Source: JBBREP01 sp038202885 (lineage in GTDB: Bacteria > Actinomycetota > Acidimicrobiia > IMCC26256 > PALSA-610). Taken from it: DNA of 32,973 nt. The notes under the pieces are model-generated. The model saw only the letters and a program-made list of their open reading frames with translations, had not been told where the DNA came from and ran no database searches. The translations under genes were made by a program, and so were the position numbers. The stretch is taken from the NCBI GenBank assembly GCA_038202885.1, contig JBBREP010000031.1, positions 1 to 32,973 on the forward strand. The letters are read 5' to 3'. Below are positions 7,727-16,101 of the stretch, piece after piece; the stretch's first letter is position 1; each line of letters starts with the position of its first letter.

Positions 7727-9136
7727 GTGACGAACGCGACCGCACGGCGGCTCGTCGCCGCCGTGCTCGCGCTCGAAGTGGTTGCGATTGTGGTCTTTCT
7801 GGCTACGATCCGCTCGCGCAATGGTGGCGGTGCGGGGATCGCGTTGGTCGGTGTCGCCGTTGGTGCGTGGGTGGTGCTCACGCGCCGGCTGCCTGCGCTC
7901 GAGGGCGATCGCCGGGTGGTTGCGTGGGTGGTCGGCGCGATCGCCATTGTCTGCGTGGCCGCGGTCGTGTGGCCCTCGCGCCAGAGCGACGATGCCTTCT
8001 TGTACGGCATCTACGGACGGATCGTGTCGGTGCATCACGCGAATCCGTACCGGACCGTGCCGGCCGATGTGCCGCACGACGCCATTGCTCGTTTCGTAGG
8101 GACGCATTGGGTGCACACGCCGTCGTATTACGGCCCGGTGTGGATCGCGTACTCGGCGGTCGGGACGTGGCTCGTGCCGGCAACGAAACTCGCGATCCGT
8201 GTGCTGTTCCAGGCGACGAGCGCAGCCGCGATCGGTGCCATTGCCTGGGTGTTGTGGCGGCGCACGCGATCGATCGCAACGGTGGCCTTTGTCGCGCTGC
8301 ACCCGCTTGTGGTGCTCTCGGTGGTGAACGGTGGGCACAACGACGGGGTGATGGCGCTGTGCGCGCTGGTTGGGGTGACCTTGCTCATTGCCCCGCGATC
8401 GCGGCCGGCCCTGGCCGGTACGGCCTTCGGTGCGGCGGGGATGATCAAGGCGACGGCCTTGTTGGGCGCGCTCGGTGCGGTCGGCTGGCTGGTGTTGCGA
8501 GGGCAACGGCGCGCGGCCGCGTGGTGCGGTGCGTTCGCGTTCGGGTTGGTCGGGCTCGGCGCGGTTGCGACGCCGGGATCGATCGCGGCGCTGCGCGGCG
8601 CCGGCGACGAGATCAGCTTCTTGTCGATATGGCAGACAGTGCGTTCGTTCGTGCACCCCTCACTGGGCTTGCACGGCTCGGTGTGGGGCGGGGAAGCGTT
8701 CGGCGCGGCGCGGGCCGCGCCGTTTGTTGCCGGGCTGGCGGTATGCGGCGCGCTCGCATGGTGGCGGCATTGCTCGATACACGGCGCCGGCAGCGTCGCG
8801 GGTGTTGTCGCGGGCGTCGGCGTGGAGTCCGCGGTTGGCGTCGGGCTGAGCAGCTACTTGGTGTTCGGGAGCTGGGTACAGCCGTGGCACATGGTGTGGG
8901 CGCTGCCCGTTGTTGCGCTCGCCGGCGCACGCCTCACGTCGCTGCGGCGTGTCGTCGCGGGCCACGCGGCGCTCCTGTTGGTGTTGTTCCAGGCCGAAGA
9001 TTGGATCCGCTCAGAACTGTGGCGACCGTTGCGCGTCGTCGTGATCATCGGTGTGCCGCTCGCGATTGCAGTTGCGTATGCGGCGGCGATCGCCCGCGGT
9101 CAGGACGCGCCGACCGGCCGACCGTCGACGATCTGA
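7727..9136 (+). CDS. Polytopic membrane protein, GT-C/GT87-like glycosyltransferase
   Basis: 469 residues with about ten to twelve hydrophobic helices. After the second to third helix comes QSDDAFLYGIYGRIVSVHHANPYRTVP, the acidic first extracytoplasmic loop seen in lipid-linked-sugar (GT-C) transferases, then THWVHTPSYYGPVWI, which matches the YGP motif of the DUF2029/GT87 and alpha-mannosyltransferase group, and NGGHNDGVMAL, also typical. Such enzymes add sugars from polyprenyl-phosphate donors outside the membrane (PimE is a mycobacterial relative). Donor and acceptor here are unknown. The 3' end overlaps the convergent gene at 9100 by 37 bp. Confidence 0.8.
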   Translation: MTNATARRLVAAVLALEVVAIVVFLATIRSRNGGGAGIALVGVAVGAWVVLTRRLPALEGDRRVVAWVVGAIAIVCVAAVVWPSRQSDDAFLYGIYGRIVSVHHANPYRTVPADVPHDAIARFVGTHWVHTPSYYGPVWIAYSAVGTWLVPATKLAIRVLFQATSAAAIGAIAWVLWRRTRSIATVAFVALHPLVVLSVVNGGHNDGVMALCALVGVTLLIAPRSRPALAGTAFGAAGMIKATALLGALGAVGWLVLRGQRRAAAWCGAFAFGLVGLGAVATPGSIAALRGAGDEISFLSIWQTVRSFVHPSLGLHGSVWGGEAFGAARAAPFVAGLAVCGALAWWRHCSIHGAGSVAGVVAGVGVESAVGVGLSSYLVFGSWVQPWHMVWALPVVALAGARLTSLRRVVAGHAALLLVLFQAEDWIRSELWRPLRVVVIIGVPLAIAVAYAAAIARGQDAPTGRPSTI

Positions 9137-10119
9137 TCGAGGTATTCCGACAGCCCGTAGCCCGGTTGGTCGACGGCGTCGCAGTGCCATTCCGTCATTC
9201 CCTCGCTGATGCGCGTGACGAGCTGTTCGCCTTCAGGGCTCGTGCGACGGTTGCGCAACGGGATGAGCTGGATCACCTTGCCGGTGATCTTGTATTCACC
9301 TTTGGCGGTACGTGCGGTCGCGCTGAGTGACTCGTGGTAGCAGTCGTCGCCGCTCCAGTCGGTGGTGATCTCGGCGTGTTCGATGTGTTCGTACTCACCG
9401 TCGCGCAAGATCATGCCACCCATGCGATTGCGGCCGTCGCGCGACGTGATGACCGACACGACAAAGCCGAAATCGTCACCGAAGTTCGCGGTGAGCCAGC
9501 GGTAGTACCACGGTGCCTGCCAGAACCGTGGGCCCCAAGAATGGTCGCGTAACCCATTGCCGTTGAGCACCCACTCCTCGTCACCGACGCGGATCGTGCC
9601 GGTGACCGCCATGTGCTGTTCGTAGTGGCCGCGCGCAAAACCGCCCGAGTGATCCTCGGGCAGGGGCGAGCCGTCGTCCTGCACCGGCTCGCCGCCGTAC
9701 ATCGGCGACACGCCGCGATGGGTCCACTCGACTTCGCACTCGCTCCATGGGTTCTCGGTGAACGCCTTGCGGGGGTCGGCCATCTGGAGCGGTTCGTCGA
9801 GCATGCAGATCTTGCCCGCGTAGGTGGTGCGCAGTTCCTTGAACGGCTCGATCACGTCAAAGCGAGTCCCGCCGGCATCGAACGCGTCGTTGTGCGTGAT
9901 CTCAGGTCGCTTGTAGACGAACGCGACCCGACCGTCGGGCAAGTACAGGCACGTGGTGAGCTCGGCGTAGCCCTCGTTGGCCCGGTTGCCGAGCCGCAGG
10001 AAGCCGCCGACGCGCTGCTGCGGGTCGAAGGCGTTGAAGTACATGCTCTCGTTGAAGTTCGATGCCTCCTCGAGGGTGTGCATGTATTCGTCTGCAGGGT
10101 CGAGCCGGATCTTCACCAT
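9100..10119 (-). CDS. Lipocalin/AttH-like protein (DUF7064/DUF7065 type)
   Basis: 339 residues, soluble, no signal peptide. The N-terminal half has FNESMYFNAFDPQQRVGGFLRLGNRANEGYAE, and the second half carries VLNGNGLRDHSWGPRFWQAPWYYRWL, the strongest motif, which recurs in actinobacterial proteins related to the CrtC/AttH calycin superfamily. The role in that group is mostly unknown; a hydratase- or lipid-modification function is a family guess only. ATG 10119 is preferred over upstream in-frame starts because the family begins at the acidic DPADEYMHTLEEASNFNES region. Divergent from the SMP-30 gene with 55 bp between. Confidence 0.7.
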   Translation of the reverse strand: MVKIRLDPADEYMHTLEEASNFNESMYFNAFDPQQRVGGFLRLGNRANEGYAELTTCLYLPDGRVAFVYKRPEITHNDAFDAGGTRFDVIEPFKELRTTYAGKICMLDEPLQMADPRKAFTENPWSECEVEWTHRGVSPMYGGEPVQDDGSPLPEDHSGGFARGHYEQHMAVTGTIRVGDEEWVLNGNGLRDHSWGPRFWQAPWYYRWLTANFGDDFGFVVSVITSRDGRNRMGGMILRDGEYEHIEHAEITTDWSGDDCYHESLSATARTAKGEYKITGKVIQLIPLRNRRTSPEGEQLVTRISEGMTEWHCDAVDQPGYGLSEYLDQIVDGRPVGAS

Positions 10120-10174
10120 GACCCGATTCGATCGCGTCTTGACGCCACGGTCAAGACGGTGCTGTTCTGCGGGC

Positions 10175-11104
10175 ATGCAGACGCTGACTCCCGCAACCAA
10201 GGACCTGGCCGATGGCCTGTTCTTCCCCGAGGGCCCGGTGTGGCGCCCCGATGGTTCGCTGCTTGTCACCGAACTCGGTGGCGGGTGTGTGACCAAGGTG
10301 CGGCCCGATGGCACCAAGGCCACGCTGTCCGACAACGGGGGGAGTCCGAACGGCCTCGCCATCGGTCCCGACGGCGCGCTGTATGTGTGCAACTCCGGCG
10401 GCTGGGACTTCCACGAGGTGCTCGGACTGCGGATACCGGGATCCGACCTGCCGGCCAACCACTCGGGCGGGCGGATCGAGCGCGTCGACCTCGACACCGG
10501 CGCGGTCACCGTGCTCTACACCGAGTGCGACGGCAATCCGCTGATCGGCCCGAACGACCTCGTGTTCGACGCCGCGGGCGGGATGTGGTTCACCGATCAC
10601 GGGCGCAACGCCGGACGCATCGCGCATCTCGGCGCAGTCTTCTACGCGCAACCCGACGGATCGTCGATTCGCGAGGTGTTGTTCCCGCTCGACTCGCCGA
10701 ACGGCGTCGGCCTGTCGCCCGACGGCACGCGCCTCTACGTGGCCGAGACCCACACCGGTCGCATGCGGGCGTGGAACGTCACTGCGCCGGGCGAACTCGA
10801 CACCGAATCGCTGCTGCCCGGCGTCGGTGGCGAGGTGCTCCACGGCTTCGACGGCAGCCAGCTGCTCGACTCACTTGCGGTCGATGCTGAGGGCAACGTT
10901 GTGGTCGGCACGCTCGTGACCGGCGCGCTGTCGGTGATTGCTCCCGACGGCACGCTGCTCGAGCAGATCGTGCTCGGCGATCCGATCGTGACGAACGTCT
11001 GCTTCGGTGGGCCCGGACTGCGGACCGCGTTCGCCACCTGCTCGGCCACCGGGCGTCTCGTCGCGTTCGACTACCCCCGCGGCGGCCTCCCGCTCTGTTT
11101 CTAG
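10175..11104 (+). CDS. SMP-30/gluconolactonase-family protein
   Basis: 309 residues forming a six-bladed beta-propeller. FFPEGPVWRPDGSLLVTE gives the metal-ligand glutamate of the first blade, GGSPNGLAIGPDGALYVCNSGG and GPNDLVFDAAGGMWFTDHG supply the central Asn ligands, and SPNGVGLSPDGTRLYVAETHTGRMRAW holds the conserved Asn/Asp pair. These enzymes hydrolyse sugar or other lactones with a divalent metal. Substrate unknown. ATG 10175 immediately precedes the first strand. The repeat family (copy B) starts at the base after the stop codon. Confidence 0.88.
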   Translation: MQTLTPATKDLADGLFFPEGPVWRPDGSLLVTELGGGCVTKVRPDGTKATLSDNGGSPNGLAIGPDGALYVCNSGGWDFHEVLGLRIPGSDLPANHSGGRIERVDLDTGAVTVLYTECDGNPLIGPNDLVFDAAGGMWFTDHGRNAGRIAHLGAVFYAQPDGSSIREVLFPLDSPNGVGLSPDGTRLYVAETHTGRMRAWNVTAPGELDTESLLPGVGGEVLHGFDGSQLLDSLAVDAEGNVVVGTLVTGALSVIAPDGTLLEQIVLGDPIVTNVCFGGPGLRTAFATCSATGRLVAFDYPRGGLPLCF

Positions 11105-11185
11105 GCGCCTGCTTCGCCCGGCGCTGCGAGCTCCCTGCGCACCCTGTCGCTCGTTCCTCGCTCCCGGGCTGCTCCAGTCGCCGCC
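11105..11185 (+). repeat. Dispersed 3'-flanking repeat, copy B
   Basis: Starts directly after the stop of the SMP-30 gene: GCGCCTGCTTCGCCCGGCGC, then TGCGAGCTCCCTGCGCACCC, GTCGCTCGTTCCTCGCTC and GGGCTGCTCCAGTCGCCGCC. Same order and orientation relative to the upstream gene as copy A. Only about 75 bp separate its end from the racemase start. Confidence 0.75.
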
Positions 11186-11244
11186 GGTGAAGTCCCCAAA
11201 ACGGCGCATCGGAGGGGGCGGGTTAGCGTGCGCCGCTGACCATC

Positions 11245-11254
11245 GAGGAGGAGG
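11245..11254 (+). promoter_or_regulatory. Strong ribosome binding site of the racemase gene
   Basis: GAGGAGGAGG ends about 5 nt before GTG 11260 and decides this start against the out-of-frame ATG at 11255. It is one of few clear Shine-Dalgarno sites in the window. Confidence 0.75.
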
Positions 11255-11259
11255 ATGTT

Positions 11260-12405
11260 GTGGCTGGACCGTTGTCGGGAATCAAGATCGTCGAGATCGC
11301 AGGGATCGGGCCGGGCCCGTTCTCGGGTATGGCGCTCTCGGACCTTGGCGCCGACGTCGTGCGCGTCGACCGCGCCGCTCAGGTCAACCCCGACAACTTC
11401 GGCCGCCCGCACCTCGAGCCGATGTACCGCGGCCGTCGTTCGATCGGCGTCGACCTGAAGCACCCCGAAGGCGTCGAGACGGTGCTCGATCTTGCGGAGC
11501 ACGCCGACGCGCTCATCGAGGGATTCCGACCCGGTGTGACCGAACGGCTCGGCATCGGCCCCGAAGTGTGCCTGGCGCGTAACCCGCGCCTCGTCTATGG
11601 GCGCATGACCGGTTGGGGTCAGGACGGCCCGATGGCCCATGCTGCGGGTCACGACATCAACTACATCGCGCTCGCGGGCGCGCTCGCACACCTCGGTCGG
11701 GCCGGTGGCAAGCCGACGCCGCCCATGAACCTCGTCGGCGACTTCGGTGGCGGCGGCATGTTCATGGCGTTCGGCATCGTGTGCGGCATCCTTGAAGCCC
11801 GCTCGTCGGGCAAGGGCCAGGTAGTCGACGTCGCGATGGTCGACGGCACGGCCACGCTGATGGCGATGACGTGGGGTTTCAAGTCGATCGGCGTGTTCGA
11901 CGAGACGCTCGGCACGAACTTCCTCGACACCGGCTCGCCCTACTACGACACCTACGAGACCTCGGACGGCAAGTTCATCGCCATCGGTTCGCTCGAACCG
12001 CAGTTCTACGCCGAGTTGCTCGCGCGCACCGGGCTGGCCGACACCGGTCTGCCCGCGCAGATGGACCGCAGCGGCTACGACGCGTGGCGCGCCAAATTCA
12101 CCGAGCTGTTCAAGACCAAGACGCGCGACGAGTGGGACGCGATCTTGCGGGGCACCGACGCGTGTTACGCGCCGGTGCTCACAATGACCGAAGCCCAGAC
12201 CGACGAGCATCTCGTGGCGCGCCAGACGATCATTGAGATCGATGGCGTCTACCAGCCCGCACCGGCGCCGCGCTTCTCGCGCACGCCCGGCACGATCGAA
12301 CGCCCCGCGCCATGGCCCGGCGAGCAGACCGACGAGACGCTGCGTGACTGGGGTTTCGACGACGCCAAGATCGCCAAGCTGAAGGATTCGGGCGCCATCG
12401 CCTGA
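11260..12405 (+). CDS. Alpha-methylacyl-CoA racemase (CaiB/BaiF family III)
   Basis: 381 residues, full length. LSGIKIVEIAGIGPGPFSGM begins the family, RGRRSIGVDLKHPEG binds CoA, and GRMTGWGQDGP then GHDINYIALAGAL supply the catalytic histidine. NLVGDFGGGGM holds the catalytic aspartate and GSLEPQFYAELL the glutamate, matching His126/Asp156/Glu241 of the M. tuberculosis MCR enzyme. It inverts the 2-methyl centre of branched acyl-CoAs before beta-oxidation of sterol side chains or methyl-branched lipids. Neighbours do not form a beta-oxidation operon. Confidence 0.92.
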   Translation: MAGPLSGIKIVEIAGIGPGPFSGMALSDLGADVVRVDRAAQVNPDNFGRPHLEPMYRGRRSIGVDLKHPEGVETVLDLAEHADALIEGFRPGVTERLGIGPEVCLARNPRLVYGRMTGWGQDGPMAHAAGHDINYIALAGALAHLGRAGGKPTPPMNLVGDFGGGGMFMAFGIVCGILEARSSGKGQVVDVAMVDGTATLMAMTWGFKSIGVFDETLGTNFLDTGSPYYDTYETSDGKFIAIGSLEPQFYAELLARTGLADTGLPAQMDRSGYDAWRAKFTELFKTKTRDEWDAILRGTDACYAPVLTMTEAQTDEHLVARQTIIEIDGVYQPAPAPRFSRTPGTIERPAPWPGEQTDETLRDWGFDDAKIAKLKDSGAIA

Positions 12406-12455
12406 GCGGGCGCATGGCTCGAAAAGTCGTGCGCGCAGGGTCGTGAGCGCGGGGC

Positions 12456-13556
12456 TCAGTGCCGGCCGACGAGTTGGGCGACGGCACGGTCGCGCGCATC
12501 AGGCCCGCTCGCAGTGATCGTGATGTGGCCGACCTTGCGGCCGGCGCGCGGCGCTTTGGCGTAGTCGTGGAGATGTGCGCCCGGCACCGCGAGCACGTGC
12601 TGGGCGTCGGGCAGCGCGCCGATGCAGTTGAGCATCGTGCTCGCGCCGCGCGGTCGCGTGGATCCGAGCGGCAGGTCGAGTAGCGCGCGGAGGTGGTTCT
12701 CGAACTGGCTCGTGTCGGCGCCTTCGATCGTCCAGTGTCCTGAGTTGTGTACACGCGGTGCGAACTCGTTGGCAATGAGCGTGTCGCCCAACTGGAACAG
12801 CTCCACGCACACGACGCCCACATAGTCGAGCGCCTCGAGCAGGGTGCGCGCGATGTGCTCGCCGGAGTCTTGGGTCGCGGCGTCGAGGCGCGGCGCGGGC
12901 GCGACCGTACGGTCGAGGATGCCGTCGCGGTGGGTGTTCTCCACGAGCGGCCAACACGCGACGCTGCCGTCACGGGCCCGGCAGGCCAGCACCGACAGCT
13001 CCCGATCGAACGCGACGAAACCTTCGAGGATGAGCGGCGCGCCGGCGAGGCGGGCCCAGGCGTCGTCGAGGTCGGCCGAGCTCGCAAGGCGGGCCTGGCC
13101 CTTGCCGTCGTAACCGCCCTGGCGAGTTTTGAGGATCGCAGGTGCGCCGAGCCCGCTGAACGCCTCGTCGAGCTCGGCGCGGGTGTCGACGGTCGCGTAC
13201 GGCGCGGTCGCGATCCCGAGCGAGGCGAACAGCTGCTTTTCGGCGAGGCGGTCTTGGCTCGCGGCGAGGGCGGTGCCGTTGGGAGCAACCGGCACCCCCA
13301 GGTGCACGACATGCTCGATCGACGCGGCCGGCACGCCCTCCCACTCATACGTCACCGCGTCGGCACCCTTGATCGTGGCCGCGACCGCGTCGAGATCGTC
13401 GAGCGCGCCCACAACCAGCTCGCCCACGGCGGCCGCGCCCGCCTGCGGCGAGGGGTCGAGGAAGCGGAACCGCATACCCATCGGGATCCCGGCGAGGCCA
13501 AGCATGCGCCCGAGCTGGCCCCCGCCGAGCACCGCCACGAGCGGCCCGTCACCCAT
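12456..13556 (-). CDS. purK: 5-(carboxyamino)imidazole ribonucleotide synthase
   Basis: 366 residues, ATP-grasp fold. VAVLGGGQLGRMLGLAG is the N-terminal AIR-binding start, YEWEGVP is the usual TxExE region, KTRQGGYDGKGQ is the ATP-grasp loop, and EGFVAFDRELSVLACR, CVELFQ, NEFAPRVHNSGHWT and TSQFENHLRAL follow in the normal order. It makes N5-CAIR from AIR, bicarbonate and ATP. The partner purE is not in the window, which is unusual since the two are normally adjacent. ATG 13556 has TAGGTT 7 nt upstream. Confidence 0.94.
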   Translation of the reverse strand: MGDGPLVAVLGGGQLGRMLGLAGIPMGMRFRFLDPSPQAGAAAVGELVVGALDDLDAVAATIKGADAVTYEWEGVPAASIEHVVHLGVPVAPNGTALAASQDRLAEKQLFASLGIATAPYATVDTRAELDEAFSGLGAPAILKTRQGGYDGKGQARLASSADLDDAWARLAGAPLILEGFVAFDRELSVLACRARDGSVACWPLVENTHRDGILDRTVAPAPRLDAATQDSGEHIARTLLEALDYVGVVCVELFQLGDTLIANEFAPRVHNSGHWTIEGADTSQFENHLRALLDLPLGSTRPRGASTMLNCIGALPDAQHVLAVPGAHLHDYAKAPRAGRKVGHITITASGPDARDRAVAQLVGRH

Positions 13557-13563
13557 GGGCCCG

Positions 13564-13569
13564 AACCTA
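13564..13569 (-). promoter_or_regulatory. -10 TAGGTT, leaderless-type start of purK
   Basis: On the minus strand TAGGTT is followed by 7 nt and ATG 13556, without a Shine-Dalgarno sequence. It sits in the 47-bp gap behind the stop of the rmuC-like gene. Confidence 0.5.
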
Positions 13570-13603
13570 CCGGCCCGAACCTCGTGGGCCGGCTGCGCGC
13601 CGG

Positions 13604-14878
13604 TCAGGCTTCGAGGACGAGCGACGGCAAGGCGACCGCGCGCGGTGTGTGTGGCGCGTCGGCATCGTCAGCGTCGAGGTCTTCGACCGACGCACGCAAC
13701 GCTGTGATCCGATCGAGCGGGCGTTGCAACGCGCGGCTGCGGGTCGTCACGAGTTCGTCGAGGTCTTTGTGCGCGGTACCGAACGAGCGTGAAAGCTTGT
13801 CGAGCTTGTCGCCGAACTTGTCCCACTGGTCGCTGAACTGACCCAGCAGTTGGAGGATCTCGCTCGCGGTGCGTTCGAGGCGGAAGTTGTCGACGGCCTG
13901 GCGCACCACGCGCAGCACTGCGAACAGCGTGAGCGGCGAACAGATCACGATGCGGTGGCGCAACGCTTCTTCGAGCAGCGCGTCGTCGTGTTCTTGGACG
14001 AAGCCCAGCACTTGCTCGTTCGGGACGAACATCAAGAGGCAGTCGACGGTGCTGTCGCGATCCGCGAGGTAGTCGCGCCCGGTGAGCTCTTTGACGCGGG
14101 CGCGCACGTCGGTGAGGAACGAGCGCCGGTGCCGCTCGCGCTCGATGTCGTTGTCGGCGTCGAGGCAACGCACGTAGTGCTCGAGCGGGAACTTCACGTC
14201 CATGTGCATCACGAGGTCGCCCGGCAGCAGGAACGTGTAGTCGGGGATCGTGCCGGCGTCGATCTTGCGGTTGCGGTGATAGTTGATGCCCTCGACGAAT
14301 CCGGCGAGGCGCAGCACGTCATCGGCCATGCGCTCGCCCCATTGCCCTCGGGCCCGACTGTTGGCGAGCGCGTCGCGCAGGTGTTCGGTGGTCGTGTTGA
14401 GGCTGGACACGCTCGATGCGAGTGCGCCGAGACGCTGGGCGCTGCGGCCGTCGATGTCGTGCACGGTGCGTTCGAACTCGCCCATGCGCGTGTGGATTGC
14501 TTGGAGCGACTGGTCGATGAGCGACTTGCGGGCGTCGAGTTCGGTCGTGCCGACGGTGCGCTCACTCTCGAGGATCGTCTTGGTGCGGCCGAGCAGTTCG
14601 TCGACGGCTTGGCGCAGCGCGGCGTTGCCCTGCTCACGTTCGCCCGCGAGCAACGCGAGCTGGCGGTCGAGCATCTCGTCGACCGCGGCATCGACGATGG
14701 CCTGCATGGTCTCGACCTGGTCATCGGACGGGCGGGCGCTCACGCCCGTCGCGCCCGGCGCCTCTGCTGGGCCGCTCGTGCGCCGCACACGCGCCGCGGC
14801 GAAACCTGCGCCGAGCCCCGCGGCCAGCGCGAGGAACGCAACGAGGATGACGATGGCGGTGGCGGTGCTGTCGGCCAT
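13604..14878 (-). CDS. RmuC-family DNA recombination protein
   Basis: 424 residues. One N-terminal membrane anchor (TAIVILVAFLALAAGLGAGF), a long predicted coiled coil over about 60-180, then the RmuC nuclease-like domain: GQWGERMADDVLRLAGFVEGINY, IPDYTFLLPGDLVMHMDVKFPLEHY, DCLLMFVPNEQVLGFV and a final helical region QFSDQWDKFGDKLDKLSRSF. E. coli RmuC limits inversions at short repeats. ATG 14878 is chosen over an upstream in-frame start because GGAGG (14886-14890) sits 7 nt before it. Its stop is 47 bp from the purK start, so the two may be co-transcribed. Confidence 0.9.
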   Translation of the reverse strand: MADSTATAIVILVAFLALAAGLGAGFAAARVRRTSGPAEAPGATGVSARPSDDQVETMQAIVDAAVDEMLDRQLALLAGEREQGNAALRQAVDELLGRTKTILESERTVGTTELDARKSLIDQSLQAIHTRMGEFERTVHDIDGRSAQRLGALASSVSSLNTTTEHLRDALANSRARGQWGERMADDVLRLAGFVEGINYHRNRKIDAGTIPDYTFLLPGDLVMHMDVKFPLEHYVRCLDADNDIERERHRRSFLTDVRARVKELTGRDYLADRDSTVDCLLMFVPNEQVLGFVQEHDDALLEEALRHRIVICSPLTLFAVLRVVRQAVDNFRLERTASEILQLLGQFSDQWDKFGDKLDKLSRSFGTAHKDLDELVTTRSRALQRPLDRITALRASVEDLDADDADAPHTPRAVALPSLVLEA

Positions 14879-14976
14879 GAGGAAACCTCCGTTGGGGGAC
14901 AACACCAGGGTCGCATGGGGTTACGACAACGATGCGCAAATGGTGCGAAGCGGCCGCGGCGCGGCTCTCTGCGGCG

Positions 14977-15525
14977 CTATTCGGAGGCGGGCGCTGGCAC
15001 CAGTTGGGGGAGGTCGGCCCGGCCCAGCGCTCGTGCCACGAGCCGCCGCACGAGGTTGTTGCGTACCCGGTTGGCGTCATCGATGGCGTCGTCGAGGCGG
15101 GTCACCGCGGCAGCGGTGGGCGCGGCGGCGCGGAGGTCGGCGACGGCGGTCTGCACGGCGGTGTCGTTGGCGTAGGGCGCCGTCCGTGCGAGCGGTACGA
15201 CGCGGGTAACGAGCGATTCGATGCCGTTGGCGGCGTCGACGCGGTCGGCGAGCGCGGTCGGTGCCGAGGTGGCGGCGTGCCAACGGCCGATGGCGTCGGT
15301 GATCGACGCCGCGATATCGCGCGCGCCCCGCGCCGCGAGCGCGTCGCCGGCACGGCCCAGTGCAGCGGCGCGACGGTCCAGCGCCGTGGCGACCGCTGGC
15401 CACGCCCGGTCGACGGCACGAGCGCGGCCGTCGAGATCGGGCTTGATGGACATCGCCACGAGGAGCCCGACGACCAGGACCAACGCGAGCACCACGAGCA
15501 GCAGCCGACGTACCCACCGCAACAC
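14977..15525 (-). CDS. LemA-like membrane-anchored helical protein
   Basis: 182 residues. A basic start is followed by one strong hydrophobic helix (RRLLLVVLALVLVVGLLVAM), then an Ala-rich, almost entirely helical outer domain: DAANGIESLVTRVVPLARTAPYAND and LDDAIDDANRVRNNLVRRLVA recall the LemA pattern of helices ending in N-x-x-R-x-x-Y/L. Assignment to LemA is by look only and is tentative; function unknown. GTG 15525 has TACGGT 6 nt upstream. Divergent from the nuclease gene with about 50 bp between. Confidence 0.6.
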   Translation of the reverse strand: MLRWVRRLLLVVLALVLVVGLLVAMSIKPDLDGRARAVDRAWPAVATALDRRAAALGRAGDALAARGARDIAASITDAIGRWHAATSAPTALADRVDAANGIESLVTRVVPLARTAPYANDTAVQTAVADLRAAAPTAAAVTRLDDAIDDANRVRNNLVRRLVARALGRADLPQLVPAPASE

Positions 15526-15531
15526 CCGGCC

Positions 15532-15537
15532 ACCGTA
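15532..15537 (-). promoter_or_regulatory. -10 TACGGT, leaderless-type start of the LemA-like gene
   Basis: TACGGT on the minus strand is 6 nt from GTG 15525. The opposite-strand gene has its own -10 at 15567-15572, so the two promoters are divergent and close. Confidence 0.5.
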
Positions 15538-15566
15538 CCGGCCCGGCGCACCCGGAACGCGCTGGG

Positions 15567-15572
15567 TACGAT
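15567..15572 (+). promoter_or_regulatory. -10 TACGAT that decides the nuclease start
   Basis: TACGAT overlaps an upstream in-frame ATG (15571) and lies 7 nt before ATG 15580. Transcription from it would begin after 15571, so the shorter protein starting at 15580 is more likely. Confidence 0.5.
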
Positions 15573-15579
15573 GGTCGTG

Positions 15580-16083
15580 ATGGTCCGCGCGGCACGCCGG
15601 GCCGGGTTCGCGTGCTTCGCGCTCGCCCTGGTCGCGTGCCTTGGCGCGGCGGGGTGCGTGGCGGGCAGCGAGACCTCGGCGCATTACGACGCTGTAGTGA
15701 CGCGCGGCGTCGATGGCGACACGATCGTGGTGCGCTACGGCGACGGTCGCACCGACAAGGTGCGGATCCTCGGCGTCGACACACCGGAGACGCATAAGCC
15801 GGGGACTCCCGTGCAGTGTTATGGGCCCGAGGCGTCGAGCTACACCGAACACGCGCTGGTCGGACACGCGGTGCGCCTCGAACTCGACCAGGTTGCACGC
15901 GACAAGTACGGGCGGCTGCTTGCCTATGTCTACGTCGATGGCCGCCGCTTCGACGACGAGTTGCTGCGCCTCGGTTACGCGCGCTTGCTGATCATCCGGC
16001 CGAACGGCGTCTACGCCCGAGCCATGTTGTCGGCCGAACTTGCGGCCAAGCAGGCGAAGCGCGGTCTGTGGGGGGCGTGCTGA
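15580..16083 (+). CDS. Secreted staphylococcal-nuclease-like (thermonuclease) lipoprotein
   Basis: 167 residues from ATG 15580 (170 from ATG 15571). A signal peptide RRAGFACFALALVAC ends in a lipobox (LVAC), so it is probably lipid-anchored outside the membrane. The SNase domain follows: VTRGVDGDTIVVRYGDGRTDKVRI with the metal-binding Asp, LGVDTPETHKPG, LELDQVARDKYGRLLAYVYVDG carrying the catalytic arginine, and AKQAKRGLWG at the C-terminus. The family cuts DNA and RNA with calcium. It may scavenge nucleic acid. Divergent from the LemA-like gene. Confidence 0.88.
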   Translation: MVRAARRAGFACFALALVACLGAAGCVAGSETSAHYDAVVTRGVDGDTIVVRYGDGRTDKVRILGVDTPETHKPGTPVQCYGPEASSYTEHALVGHAVRLELDQVARDKYGRLLAYVYVDGRRFDDELLRLGYARLLIIRPNGVYARAMLSAELAAKQAKRGLWGAC

Positions 16084-16101
16084 GCCGGTGACGGCGAGGG
16101 C

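Noticed and set aside
7195..9330. 711-residue open frame across ribB and the membrane protein
   Set aside because: Arg/Ala/Gly-rich shadow frame typical of GC-rich DNA; the overlapping frames encode recognisable proteins.
14932..15570. Upstream extension of the nuclease open frame
   Set aside because: It is antisense to the LemA-like gene and lies before the signal peptide and -10 box.
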